Below are positions 35,217-43,796 of a DNA stretch of 64,000 nucleotides, piece by piece. The stretch covers positions 1-64,000 of the forward strand of contig JBCBKU010000015.1 in assembly GCA_038521345.1 (NCBI GenBank). The letters are read 5' to 3'. The first letter of the stretch is position 1. Each line of letters begins with the position of its first letter. Origin of the DNA: JBCBKU01 sp038521345 (GTDB taxonomy: Bacteria; Pseudomonadota; Alphaproteobacteria; Rhodobacterales; Rhodobacteraceae). Below the pieces are notes generated by a model, which saw only the letters and a list, made by a program, of their open reading frames with translations, was not told the DNA's origin and made no database searches. The translations under genes were made by a program, and so were the position numbers.

Positions 35217-35975
35217 ATGAGCGACCGATCACATTTGCACGGCCTCGCCGACCCCATTCTAAGGGACACGTCGGATCGCACTGGCGCCTGGGGTGGTCAG
35301 GCCGAGATGCATCTTGGAGTGCTGCTGGACTTTGCGCTCGCCCGCACCGAGCGGGATCTCGCGACGACACTCGATCACTTGCGGCAATCGGGTTTGCGAA
35401 CTCAGGATCTGGTTGATGTTTATATTCCCAAGGCGGCCCGGCTGATGGGAGATCAATGGTGTTCGGACGGTATGGGGTTTGCAGATGTTTCCATCGGTTC
35501 GGCGCGGCTTATGGGCCTGTTGCGACGAATTGAGCGCGCGGAGTCGAGAGCCGACACCGCCCACCTGAGCGCACCCACCGTACTGGTCTGCGTTGCCGAC
35601 GGCGAACAGCATGTCATGGGCGCAATGACGGTGGCAATGCAGGTCCGACGGCTTGGCCTTGATTGCCGTGTCTCGGTCGGCGACACGCTGGCGCAGTGCC
35701 GCCGGGCTCTTTCCACGGGGCATATAGATGCCGTTTTTGTGTCCGTTTCGTCCACCGAAAGACTTGTACCCGTGCGCAAGCTTGTGGAAAACATACGGGA
35801 ATGTGCTTCACGGCCCCTGCGGGTCGTTGCTGGCGGCTCGGTCGCCGAAGAATGCGAAGAACTGAAGTCACTTACGGGTGTCGATTTTGTGTCCAGTGAT
35901 GCTGCCGCGGCTGTTCGGAGATGCGGACTGACCCCCTTCGACCAGCACGGCCCGCGCGCCGCGACGGTGACCTGA
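35217..35975 (+). CDS. ppaA: PpaA/AerR-type B12-binding antirepressor
   Basis: PpaA/AerR proteins are cobalamin-binding regulators that counteract PpsR/CrtJ. The 252-residue protein has an N-terminal helical cap (HLGVLLDFALARTERDLATTLDHL, VDVYIPKAARLMGDQW) and a B12-binding Rossmann-like domain. The domain has the motif DGEQHVMGAMTVAMQVRRLG with the putative cobalt-ligand His132. SVSSTERLVPVRKLVENIRE and RVVAGGSVAEE follow. AGGA lies upstream of the ATG. It precedes ppsR directly, as expected for a regulator acting on PpsR. Confidence 0.9.
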   Translation: MSDRSHLHGLADPILRDTSDRTGAWGGQAEMHLGVLLDFALARTERDLATTLDHLRQSGLRTQDLVDVYIPKAARLMGDQWCSDGMGFADVSIGSARLMGLLRRIERAESRADTAHLSAPTVLVCVADGEQHVMGAMTVAMQVRRLGLDCRVSVGDTLAQCRRALSTGHIDAVFVSVSSTERLVPVRKLVENIRECASRPLRVVAGGSVAEECEELKSLTGVDFVSSDAAAAVRRCGLTPFDQHGPRAATVT

Positions 35976-36025
35976 ATGCGCATGAAGCGAACAGGTCCGA
36001 AGCGCAGGCAGTGGATCCGGATGAT

Positions 36026-37429
36026 ATGACCTCGCGCGGTATAAAATACTGGAACACCGGTTCCATACCGCTGATCGGCCCGGATGTTCTTGGGGACATT
36101 ATCGCGTCGGCGGCAGATCTTGCGGTGGTCATATCGGATGTGGGTGAAGTCCTCTCTGTTCTGGTCAACCCCGCCCAACGCTCATTCGGCAACGTGGACC
36201 ATTGGGAAGGTCGCGATATCCGGGACTTTCTGACGGTTGAAAGTGTTCCAAAGTTCGAAGCCCAGCTGGATGCATTCGGGACCAAATCCGAACCATTGCG
36301 TCCGATGGAATTGAACCATACCGGCGACGGAACATCTGACTTTCCGATCCGTTACACACTGCATCGGATCGGTCCGGATGGTGCTTTGCTGATGCTAGGG
36401 CGTGATCTTCGGCCGGTGGCCGAGATGCAGCAACAACTCGTGAAGGCGCAGATGGCGCTGGAACGGGACTACGAAGCGCGGCGAGAGCACGACACGCGGT
36501 TTCGCGTTGCAATGGATGCCATAGAAGAGGCGATTGTTTTCGTTTCTCTCGAGACAGGTAAGATTGTCGAGGTCAATGGGTCTGCTGGCACTTTGTTGGG
36601 TGCTGAGCCGGTCGACGTGACCGGCCGCGCCTTTGGTTCTGTTTTTAACCTGCCGCGGGGAACATCGGCCATCGAGGCTGTCACTGCGGCGTCGGATGCC
36701 GGCACGGCACTGGATCTGACGCTGGCGGCTGGCAAGACACCGGTTCGGGTCCGGCCACGCGCGTACCGGGCTGCAGGCACGCGTATGGCACTTCTGAAGA
36801 TTGAAAGCGCCGGCGGAACCGCCAGCGCGGGTAACATCCTCTCAGACACACTGATGGGTCTCTTCGAGACCGGCTCCGAAGCAATGGTGTTTACGGACGC
36901 CGAAGGAACCATCCTGTCGGCCAACGATGCATTCTTGGAACTGGTGGGCGAGGCTGAGCCGACGAGTGTTCGGGGCCGGGCGCTTGCAGATTATCTGGCA
37001 CGCGGCTCCATCGACGTCCGGGTTATGGCCGACCACGCCCAGCGCGACGGGCGGATGCGACTGTACTCCACGCGGCTTTCGCCCGCTTATGGAGCCGACA
37101 CGGTGATCGAGATGTCGGCCACCCGGATTTCTGGTGCCGGACAGCCGGTCTTTGCCTTCGTGATGCGTGACGCCACTCACGCCGAAGCTGTGGGCCGGTC
37201 GAGCCTTGGGTCGGGCGAAGAGGGCATGCGCAGTGTCATGGAGCTTGTCGGCTCAGCCACGCTGAAAGAGATTGTCGCCGAAACGACCGATGTCGTCGAA
37301 AAGATGTGCATCGAGACAGCGGTCGAGTTGACCAACAACAACCGCGTTGCGGCTGCCGAGATGCTTGGACTGTCGCGTCAAAGCCTTTACGTGAAGCTGC
37401 GAAAGTACGGCCTTCTGAGCCGCGACTAG
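36026..37429 (+). CDS. ppsR: Redox-responsive photosynthesis repressor PpsR/CrtJ
   Basis: PpsR represses bch, crt and puc genes under oxygen. The 467-residue protein has an N-terminal domain and two PAS domains (about residues 145-260 and 270-385) linked by the Q-helix LRPVAEMQQQLVKAQMALERDYEARREHDTRF. A FIS-type helix-turn-helix ends it (NNNRVAAAEMLGLSRQSLYVKLRKYGLL). The only cysteine is Cys428 (VEKMCIETA), in the DNA-binding domain. I used the ATG at 36026; the frame is open back to 35921 inside ppaA, where a start cannot be excluded. Confidence 0.95.
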   Translation: MTSRGIKYWNTGSIPLIGPDVLGDIIASAADLAVVISDVGEVLSVLVNPAQRSFGNVDHWEGRDIRDFLTVESVPKFEAQLDAFGTKSEPLRPMELNHTGDGTSDFPIRYTLHRIGPDGALLMLGRDLRPVAEMQQQLVKAQMALERDYEARREHDTRFRVAMDAIEEAIVFVSLETGKIVEVNGSAGTLLGAEPVDVTGRAFGSVFNLPRGTSAIEAVTAASDAGTALDLTLAAGKTPVRVRPRAYRAAGTRMALLKIESAGGTASAGNILSDTLMGLFETGSEAMVFTDAEGTILSANDAFLELVGEAEPTSVRGRALADYLARGSIDVRVMADHAQRDGRMRLYSTRLSPAYGADTVIEMSATRISGAGQPVFAFVMRDATHAEAVGRSSLGSGEEGMRSVMELVGSATLKEIVAETTDVVEKMCIETAVELTNNNRVAAAEMLGLSRQSLYVKLRKYGLLSRD

Positions 37430-37527
37430 TCTCGCGCTACGCCGAATTCCCCAAAAAACAAAACCGGGTGCCGTTCGGGACACTTTGCCTCGGCCGATCG
37501 AGTCGGTTTCGCTTGATTGGTCGAGAG

Positions 37528-37545
37528 TGTCATTTAAAAATGACA
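37528..37545. promoter_or_regulatory. PpsR/CrtJ-type operator C (bchG promoter)
   Basis: TGTCATTTAAAAATGACA is a perfect and almost fully symmetric TGT-N12-ACA palindrome ending 2 bases before the bchG ATG. A TTGATT (37513-37518) and TAAAAA (37535-37540) 16 bases apart could be a promoter overlapped by the site. Confidence 0.8.
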
Positions 37546-37547
37546 AC

Positions 37548-38453
37548 ATGATTGTCAGTGAAACAATACAGTCACGACGTTTTCCCGAGCCCTCGGCTCT
37601 TCTTGAACTGATCAAGCCCATAACGTGGTTTCCACCCATGTGGGCGTATCTCTGCGGGATCGTTTCATCGGGTGTCTGGCCCGGGGAAAACTGGGGGCTG
37701 GTGGTCTTGGGCGTCATTCTGGCGGGACCAGTGGTTTGTGGTATGAGCCAGGCGGCCAATGATTGGTGCGACCGCCACGTCGACGCGATCAACGAGCCGG
37801 ATCGGCCTATTCCCTCGGGACGAGTCCCGGGACGGTGGGGTCTCGCCGTAGCACTGGTCATGTCCGCCTTTGCGCTATGGCTAGGTTCTTTTCTCGGGCC
37901 TTGGGGCTTCGGCGCCACGTGCTTAGCCGTGATTGCCGCCTGGGCCTATTCGGCCCCTCCGATCCGCCTGAAGAGATCGGGCTGGTGGGGTCCTGGCCTC
38001 GTGGGACTATCCTATGAAACGCTGCCTTGGTTCACAGGCGCGGCCGTGCTCGCCGCCGGTGCGCCGTCCTTCGAGATCGTCGCGGTAGCGGTGCTCTATG
38101 GCCTTGGCGCGCACGGCATCATGACGCTGAACGACTTCAAGGCGCTCGAGGGGGATCGTGCCACCGGCGTGAGGTCCTTGCCTGTCGTGCTTGGCCCCGA
38201 AGTAGCGGCCAAGATCGCGGCGATTGGAATGGCGGTGCCGCAGGCGATCGTTGTTGTCCTGTTGCTTGTCTGGGACCGGCCCTGGCATGCGCTGGCCGTG
38301 ATGGCCGTTTTGGCGGCCCAAATCTGGGCCATGCGGATCTTGTTCCGCGATCCAAAAGCCAAAGCTCCCTGGTACAACGCGACGGGCGTGGCGCTTTATG
38401 TAACGGGCATGATGGTGGCGGCCTTCGCCGTCCGGACGCTGGGAGCAATCTGA
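37548..38453 (+). CDS. bchG: Bacteriochlorophyll synthase (geranylgeranyl transferase)
   Basis: BchG esterifies bacteriochlorophyllide a with geranylgeranyl diphosphate. The 301-residue UbiA-type prenyltransferase has about eight membrane helices. It contains LLELIKPITWFPPMWAYLCGIVSSG, the first Asp-rich motif NDWCDRHVDAINEPDRPIPSGRV, and the second motif in LNDFKALEGDRATGVRSLPVVLG. The ATG at 37548 gives the usual short N-terminus. It lies immediately after operator C and contains operator D within its first codons. Its stop overlaps the orf428 start (TGATG). Confidence 0.96.
   Translation: MIVSETIQSRRFPEPSALLELIKPITWFPPMWAYLCGIVSSGVWPGENWGLVVLGVILAGPVVCGMSQAANDWCDRHVDAINEPDRPIPSGRVPGRWGLAVALVMSAFALWLGSFLGPWGFGATCLAVIAAWAYSAPPIRLKRSGWWGPGLVGLSYETLPWFTGAAVLAAGAPSFEIVAVAVLYGLGAHGIMTLNDFKALEGDRATGVRSLPVVLGPEVAAKIAAIGMAVPQAIVVVLLLVWDRPWHALAVMAVLAAQIWAMRILFRDPKAKAPWYNATGVALYVTGMMVAAFAVRTLGAI
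37553..37570. promoter_or_regulatory. PpsR/CrtJ-type operator D (inside bchG 5' coding region)
   Basis: TGTCAGTGAAACAATACA is a second perfect TGT-N12-ACA, 7 bases after operator C, beginning at the sixth base of bchG. Start-to-start spacing of 25 bases puts both sites on the same helix face, the geometry known for cooperative CrtJ binding. Confidence 0.7.
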
Positions 38454-39739
38454 TGAGCTGGCTGCAGATCCTTCGGCTCGGGTTGGTTCAGATGGCATTG
38501 GGGTCAATCGTCGTCTTGACCACGGCAACGATGAACCGAGTGATGGTCGTGGAACTTGCGTTTCCGGCAACCCTTCCGGGTTTGCTGGTGTCGGTTTACT
38601 ACGCCACGCAGTTTCTGCGGCCCAAGTTTGGGCACGGCGCAGATCAAGGTGGTCGCCGCACACCATGGATCCTTGGCGGAGTCTTTGTACTGGCCGCCGG
38701 CGCAGTCGGGGCTGCTGGCGCTGTCTGGATCATGGGCGTTCGGCCCGGTCTTGGAATCCTGGTCGCCGTACCATCCTTTGTCCTGATCGGACTTGGGATT
38801 GGCGCCGCGGGCACGAACCTTCTCGCTTTGTTGGCGGCGCGGGTATCCGAAGGGCGCCATGCCGCCGCTGGCAGCGCCGTCTGGATCATGATGATCTTCG
38901 GTCTCGCAGCGACGGGGATCACTGCAGGGCTATTGCTTGATCCCTACTCTCCCGCACGACTGCTGGCCGTAACCCTCGGGACAGCAACCGTCGCGGTTCT
39001 TCTGGCCGTGATAGGTGTTTGGGGACAAGAACGGGGCCCGACGCGCCCACCGCCGCCGCGTGCTGTCAATTTCGGGCGCATCGCCCGGGAGTTGCTGGCC
39101 GATCGCCGGGTACGTGCCTTCACCGCTTTCGTCTTTGCCTCGATGCTGGCCTACAATTTGCAGGACCTGATCCTCGAGCCCTATGCAGGCCACGTCTTCG
39201 GCATGACCGTGGGCGAGAGCACGGCCCTGGGCGGAACCATGCATGCGGGCGCATTGTCGGGGATGATTGTGGTTCTGCTTTTTGGGTCCGCGCTCGCGCG
39301 CTGGATCCCGGTTCCTGTCCGCGTCTGGATCGTAAGCGGCTGCGTCGTCTCGGGTCTGGCACTGACCGCGATGGCCTTTGGTGGTTTGCAGGCTGAAACT
39401 TGGCCACTGACGCCCAATGTCTTTGTCCTGGGATTTGCCAATGGAATCTTTGCAGTGGCCGCTATTGGCGCAATGATGACCCTCGCGCGCGAGGGCGACG
39501 AAGCGCGCGAAGGCGCGCGCATGGGCATATTCGGCGCCGCACAAGCCATCGCATTTGGTTTGGGCGCGCTCCTTGGCACACTTGCGGCTGACGTCATGCG
39601 GGGCCTCGTGTCCGACGCCGCACTTGCCTACGGCACCGTTTTCGTCATCGAGGGCGCGATTTTCCTCGTCGCCGCCGTTTTGGCTTTGCGCCTTACCTCA
39701 GCCGAACAATCACACCGAACCCTTGTTCCGGGAGAATGA
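38453..39739 (+). CDS. PucC-family transporter (Orf428 type)
   Basis: A 428-residue, twelve-helix membrane protein of the PucC/BCD family; the length equals that of orf428 found between bchG and bchP in Rhodobacter capsulatus. It begins WLQILRLGLVQMALGSIVVLTTATMNRVMVVELAFPATLPGLLV and contains YATQFLRPKFGHGADQGGRRTPWILGG and AYNLQDLILEPYAGHVFGMTVGEST. It probably assists in handling bacteriochlorophyll or light-harvesting assembly. It is coupled to bchG by a TGATG overlap and lies 4 bases before bchP. Confidence 0.9.
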   Translation: MSWLQILRLGLVQMALGSIVVLTTATMNRVMVVELAFPATLPGLLVSVYYATQFLRPKFGHGADQGGRRTPWILGGVFVLAAGAVGAAGAVWIMGVRPGLGILVAVPSFVLIGLGIGAAGTNLLALLAARVSEGRHAAAGSAVWIMMIFGLAATGITAGLLLDPYSPARLLAVTLGTATVAVLLAVIGVWGQERGPTRPPPPRAVNFGRIARELLADRRVRAFTAFVFASMLAYNLQDLILEPYAGHVFGMTVGESTALGGTMHAGALSGMIVVLLFGSALARWIPVPVRVWIVSGCVVSGLALTAMAFGGLQAETWPLTPNVFVLGFANGIFAVAAIGAMMTLAREGDEAREGARMGIFGAAQAIAFGLGALLGTLAADVMRGLVSDAALAYGTVFVIEGAIFLVAAVLALRLTSAEQSHRTLVPGE

Positions 39740-39743
39740 GATC

Positions 39744-40925
39744 ATGAGCTACGACGTCGTTGTGGTGGGCGGCGGGCCCGCCGGTGCCACGGCCGCCGAA
39801 GACCTTGCTCGGGCCGGCAAGTCGGTCGCGTTCCTGGATCGGGCGGGCCGGATCAAACCCTGCGGCGGCGCCATTCCGCCTCGGCTCATTGAAGACTTCG
39901 ATGTGCCAGAGGACCAACTCGTGGCCAAGATTCAGACGGCCCGAATGATCTCGCCCAGCCAACGCGCCGTAGACATTCCGATAGAAAACGGCTTCGTCGG
40001 AATGGTCGACAGGGAGCATTTCGACGAGTTTCTACGTGTCCGCGCGACAAGGGCCGGCGCGAGCCGGAACACGGGCACGTTCAAACGAATCGATCGCGAC
40101 GGCGACGGCACCCATGTCGTTTTCCGCGACAAGGTATCTGGCAACGAGATGCGGCTTTCTACGAAGCTCGTGATCGGGGCCGACGGAGCCCGGTCGGATG
40201 TGGCCCGTCAGGAAGTCGATGGCGGAGATACGATCCCATACGTGATCGCGTACCACGAAATCATCGCGGCACCTGAAGCGTCGAACTCTTATGATCCGGG
40301 CCGCTGCGATGTGATCTATGACGGCAAGATCTCGCCCGACTTCTACGGCTGGGTCTTCCCGCACGGATCCCAGGCAAGCGTGGGCATGGGAACCGGAATC
40401 GAAGGCATCGATTTGAAGGCAGCCACGGCGGATTTGCGCGCGGCGTCTGGCCTCGCCGATTGCGAGACAATCCGAAAAGAGGGCGCTCCGATCCCGCTTA
40501 AGCCGCTTGATCGCTGGGACAACGGCAGCGACGTGGTTTTGGCCGGGGACGCTGCGGGCGTGGTTGCTCCGTCCTCCGGTGAAGGCATTTACTACGCGAT
40601 GGCCGGAGGGCGTGTGGCTGCTGAGGCAGCACTCGCGGCTCTGTCATCTGGCAAAGTTGCTGACTTGGCTCTGGCGCGCAAAGCCTTCATGCGCGAACAC
40701 AAAACGGTCTTTCATGTCCTTCGCGCCATGCAGGACGCCTACTACAAGTCCGACAGCCGACGGGAACGGTTCGTATCGCTTTGCCACGATGTCGACGTCC
40801 AACGCCTCACCTTCGAAGCCTATATGAACAAGAAGCTCGTCAGGGCGCGCCCCATGGCGCACGTGAAAATCGGGCTAAAGAACCTTGCCCATCTCACCGG
40901 GCTCGTACCGGAGGCTTATGTATGA
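39744..40925 (+). CDS. bchP: Geranylgeranyl reductase
   Basis: BchP reduces the geranylgeranyl tail of bacteriochlorophyll to phytyl in three NADPH-dependent steps. The 393-residue flavoprotein starts with the FAD-binding motif YDVVVVGGGPAGATAAEDLARAGKSV. It carries RIKPCGGAIPPRLIEDFDVP, VIGADGARSDVAR, and the second FAD motif VLAGDAAGVVAPSSGEGIYYAMAGG. GGGAGAATG precedes the ATG. The stop overlaps the idi start by 4 bases. Confidence 0.97.
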   Translation: MSYDVVVVGGGPAGATAAEDLARAGKSVAFLDRAGRIKPCGGAIPPRLIEDFDVPEDQLVAKIQTARMISPSQRAVDIPIENGFVGMVDREHFDEFLRVRATRAGASRNTGTFKRIDRDGDGTHVVFRDKVSGNEMRLSTKLVIGADGARSDVARQEVDGGDTIPYVIAYHEIIAAPEASNSYDPGRCDVIYDGKISPDFYGWVFPHGSQASVGMGTGIEGIDLKAATADLRAASGLADCETIRKEGAPIPLKPLDRWDNGSDVVLAGDAAGVVAPSSGEGIYYAMAGGRVAAEAALAALSSGKVADLALARKAFMREHKTVFHVLRAMQDAYYKSDSRRERFVSLCHDVDVQRLTFEAYMNKKLVRARPMAHVKIGLKNLAHLTGLVPEAYV

Positions 40926-41452
40926 CGATCATGATCCCAGCATGGGTAGGCGGGCAGATCATGCCGGTCGAGAAGCTTGAAGTGCATCGCCGTGGGCTGC
41001 TTCACAAGGCCATCTCGGTCTTTGTGATGCGGGGAAGCGCGGTTCTTCTTCAGAAGCGAGCCGAAGGCAAGTACCATACACCCGGGCTCTGGGCCAATAC
41101 CTGCTGCACGCACCCCGCTTGGGACGAAGAGCCAATCGAGTGCGCGATCCGCCGTCTTCGGGAAGAGCTTGGGATCACGGGGCTCTATCCCTCGCTGCGG
41201 GATCGGGTCACCTACCGGGCAGAAGTGGGTAACGGTTTGATCGAGCACGAACTGGTCGACATTCTTCTCGCAGAGGCGCCGGAAGACTTAAAGATAGTCC
41301 CCAACCCGGACGAAGTTGCCGAGACAAAGTGGATGGATCTTTATGATCTGACAGCCGAAGTCGCGCGTCGGCCCGAGCGGTACACACCATGGCTGCGGAT
41401 CTACCTCGAAGAGCATCAGGACCGCATTTTCGGACGTCTCGTCGGCTCCTGA
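40922..41452 (+). CDS. idi: Isopentenyl-diphosphate delta-isomerase (type I)
   Basis: Idi interconverts IPP and DMAPP, balancing precursors for the phytyl tail and carotenoids. The 176-residue NUDIX-fold protein has the metal-binding and catalytic motif GLWANTCCTHPAWDEEP (catalytic Cys in NTCCTHP), the Nudix helix CAIRRLREELGI, and the second catalytic region around IEHELVDILLAE. It is last in the bchG-orf428-bchP-idi operon. Confidence 0.96.
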   Translation: MTIMIPAWVGGQIMPVEKLEVHRRGLLHKAISVFVMRGSAVLLQKRAEGKYHTPGLWANTCCTHPAWDEEPIECAIRRLREELGITGLYPSLRDRVTYRAEVGNGLIEHELVDILLAEAPEDLKIVPNPDEVAETKWMDLYDLTAEVARRPERYTPWLRIYLEEHQDRIFGRLVGS

Positions 41453-41499
41453 AAAAAACTTTGAACCCTCTCTGTTGGTCGCACGACCCATAGGCAGAA

Positions 41500-41518
41500 G
41501 CGGCGCGTCCCGCGCCGC
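41500..41518 (+). terminator. Hairpin after idi
   Basis: GCGGCGCG (41500-41507) and CGCGCCGC (41511-41518) form an 8-bp stem with a 3-base loop. No T-run follows, so it may be a transcript-end stabiliser or part of the leader of the next small gene rather than a terminator. Confidence 0.4.
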
Positions 41519-41538
41519 ATAGCCCAACGGAGAGACCG

Positions 41539-41805
41539 ATGTTCAAGCCACCCGCCTTCGCCACCCTCGCCCTTTTGGCACTTCTTGCCGGCCCCGCATT
41601 TGCGGTCGATGATGATGCGCGCAACGATCGCGAGACCGCTTCGCAAAGTGAACCTGCCGACGACAACGAGGATGCTGGACCGCAAAGCACAAAGGACTTG
41701 CCATTGCACTTGCGCAGGTTGCACGGCCAAGAACATGCGCCGGCATCAAGCCCGCACAGGAAGAAGATCGACGACAGAGAGAATGCCGTGATTGGAAAAA
41801 TCTAG
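41539..41805 (+). CDS. Small exported hydrophilic protein, 88 aa, unknown
   Basis: A small protein with a clear signal peptide (LALLALLAGPAFA, cleavage after about residue 22) and a mature part that is highly charged and without hydrophobic core (DDDARNDRETASQSEPADDN, then HLRRLHGQEHAPASSPHRKK). It looks intrinsically disordered, acidic first and basic and His-rich later. ACGGAGAGACCG precedes the ATG. It is inserted between idi and the convergent dxs inside the photosynthesis cluster. I do not recognise a family; metal binding in the periplasm is only a guess from composition. Confidence 0.65.
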   Translation: MFKPPAFATLALLALLAGPAFAVDDDARNDRETASQSEPADDNEDAGPQSTKDLPLHLRRLHGQEHAPASSPHRKKIDDRENAVIGKI

Positions 41806-41817
41806 TCGATCTTCAGA

Positions 41818-43737
41818 CTAAGCCCGGACGGCCCCGAAGTTCGGCCGGGCCAATCCAATTGCTTCGACCGCGCGGGACGCGATGTCGCGCGCGGTCAGCC
41901 CCGCATCGGCGTACATGTCGGCCGGGCTGGCCTGATCGATAAACCGGTCAGGCAACGTGCAAGTACGCACCTTGATGCCTGTCTCCAACAACCCGGCATT
42001 GGCCATGTAGTGCAGGACATGAGCGCCAAATCCGCCCGCGGATCCCTGTTCCACGGTCAGGATCACCGCGTGATCGCGCGCGAGCTGGGCAATCAGGTCG
42101 GTGTCAAGCGGCTTGGCGAACCTTGCGTCCGCAACCGTGGTCGGCAAACCCATCAAGCCGAGTTCATCCGCGGCGCCAAGGCATTCGGCCAGATGTGCAC
42201 CGAACGAAAGGATCGCTACCGTCGTGCCTTCGCGCACGATACGGCCCTTACCGATCTCTAGGGTCTCTGTGATCTCAGGCATGTCAACGCCCACGCCTTC
42301 GCCACGCGGGTAGCGGAACGCGATGGGGCCCTCGTCAAAGGCCGCAGCCGTCGCAGTCATACGGACAAGCTCGGCCTCGTCCGACGCCGCCATGACCGTG
42401 AACCCAGGCAGATTGGCCAGATAGGCGATGTCGAACGCGCCCGCATGGGTCGCGCCGTCGGCTCCCACAAGTCCGGCTCGATCGATGGCAAACCGAACCG
42501 GGAGCTTTTGAAGGGCAACATCGTGGACCACCTGATCGTATCCGCGCTGGAGAAACGTTGAATAGATCGCCGCAAAGGGTTTCAGGCCAGCTGCGGCCAT
42601 TCCGGCCGCGAAAGTGACCCCGTGCTGTTCGGCAATCCCCACGTCGAAGACGCGGGCGGGAAACCGGTCGGCCATGATATTGAGGCCAGTTCCCGACGGC
42701 ATTGCCGCGGTGACGGCCACAATGGACGGGTCACCTGCCGCAAGATCGGTTAGCGTCTGACCGAAGACCTTGGTGTATGCAGGCGCATTTGGTTTCGACT
42801 TTTTTTGCGCGCCTGAGGCTACGTCAAATTTCGAGACACCGTGATACTTGTCGGCGGAGAACTCGGCGGGCGCATAACCTTTGCCCTTGGTCGTCAGGCA
42901 GTGGATCAGGACGGGCCCGTCGGCACGCGTGCGCGCGGCGCGAAGCACAGGCAGAAGCTGTGAAAGGTCATGACCGTCGATCGGGCCCACATAAGAGAAT
43001 CCGAGTTCTTCAAAGAGTGTTCCAGCACCCGGAAACCCGGTGACAAGCTGGCGCGCCCTACGGGCGCCGGCGCGGAAAGGTTCGGGCAGCCCGGCCTCAA
43101 ATCCCTCGGCCATGTCCTTGAACGCGCCCAGCGGCGTGCCCGCATAAAGACCGGAAAGATAGGATGACATTGCCCCTACCGGGGGGGCGATCGACATTTC
43201 GTTGTCGTTGAGGATTACAAAAAGGCGGCGGCCTTCATGACCGGCATTGTTCATAGCCTCATAGGCCATGCCGGCCGAGATTGAACCGTCGCCAATTACC
43301 GCAATTGCGTCGCCTGTGGGCTGGCCCATGTCACGGCCAACCGCAAAGCCCAGAGCCGCAGAAATCGACGTAGATGAATGCGCGGCGCCGAAGGGATCGA
43401 AGGTGCTTTCGGACCGTTTGGTGAAGCCCGACAGGCCGTCCTTCTGTCGCAGCGTGCGGATACGGTCGCGTCGACCGGTCAGGACCTTGTGCGGATAGCA
43501 TTGGTGACCCACGTCCCAGACCAGTTTGTCGACCGGCGTGTTGAAGACTGCATGCAAGGCCACTGTCAGTTCGACGACACCAAGAGACGATCCAAGATGC
43601 CCACCGGTTTCCGACACGGCCGAGATGACTTCGGCCCGCAACTCGTCGGCGAGGATCGCAAGTTCGGTGTCGGATAAGACCCGAAGGTCGGAGGGACCAG
43701 CGACGCGATCGAGTGTCGGTGTGGCGGGACGGGTCAT
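41818..43737 (-). CDS. dxs: 1-deoxy-D-xylulose-5-phosphate synthase
   Basis: DXS condenses pyruvate and glyceraldehyde 3-phosphate in the first step of the MEP isoprenoid pathway. The 639-residue protein has the TPP-binding segment GDGSISAGMAYEAMNNAG, the N-terminal SETGGHLGSSLGVVELTVALH, the transketolase pyrimidine-domain motif FAIDRAGLVGADGATHAGAFD, and RYPRGEG. The ATG at 43737 has CAAGGAG upstream. It lies downstream of puf on the same strand but behind a strong terminator, so it probably has its own promoter. Placement supports carotenoid and phytyl supply. Confidence 0.97.
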   Translation of the reverse strand: MTRPATPTLDRVAGPSDLRVLSDTELAILADELRAEVISAVSETGGHLGSSLGVVELTVALHAVFNTPVDKLVWDVGHQCYPHKVLTGRRDRIRTLRQKDGLSGFTKRSESTFDPFGAAHSSTSISAALGFAVGRDMGQPTGDAIAVIGDGSISAGMAYEAMNNAGHEGRRLFVILNDNEMSIAPPVGAMSSYLSGLYAGTPLGAFKDMAEGFEAGLPEPFRAGARRARQLVTGFPGAGTLFEELGFSYVGPIDGHDLSQLLPVLRAARTRADGPVLIHCLTTKGKGYAPAEFSADKYHGVSKFDVASGAQKKSKPNAPAYTKVFGQTLTDLAAGDPSIVAVTAAMPSGTGLNIMADRFPARVFDVGIAEQHGVTFAAGMAAAGLKPFAAIYSTFLQRGYDQVVHDVALQKLPVRFAIDRAGLVGADGATHAGAFDIAYLANLPGFTVMAASDEAELVRMTATAAAFDEGPIAFRYPRGEGVGVDMPEITETLEIGKGRIVREGTTVAILSFGAHLAECLGAADELGLMGLPTTVADARFAKPLDTDLIAQLARDHAVILTVEQGSAGGFGAHVLHYMANAGLLETGIKVRTCTLPDRFIDQASPADMYADAGLTARDIASRAVEAIGLARPNFGAVRA

Positions 43738-43757
43738 GGTCAACTCCTTGCGTCTGG

Positions 43758-43796
43758 GCAAAAATGGCGCCGCGCGGTGTGTCCCGCCGCGGCGCC
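43758..43796 (-). terminator. Intrinsic terminator between puf and dxs
   Basis: On the minus strand GGCGCCGCG pairs with CGCGGCGCC (9 bp, 43766-43796), followed by ATTTTTGC. This should end the puf transcript before dxs, although the dxs ribosome binding site begins only about 10 bases later. Confidence 0.75.

Noticed and set aside
35921..36025. Longer ppsR starting inside ppaA
   Set aside because: The extra 35 residues are Arg/Pro-rich shadow of ppaA; PpsR homology starts after the ATG at 36026. Not fully excluded.
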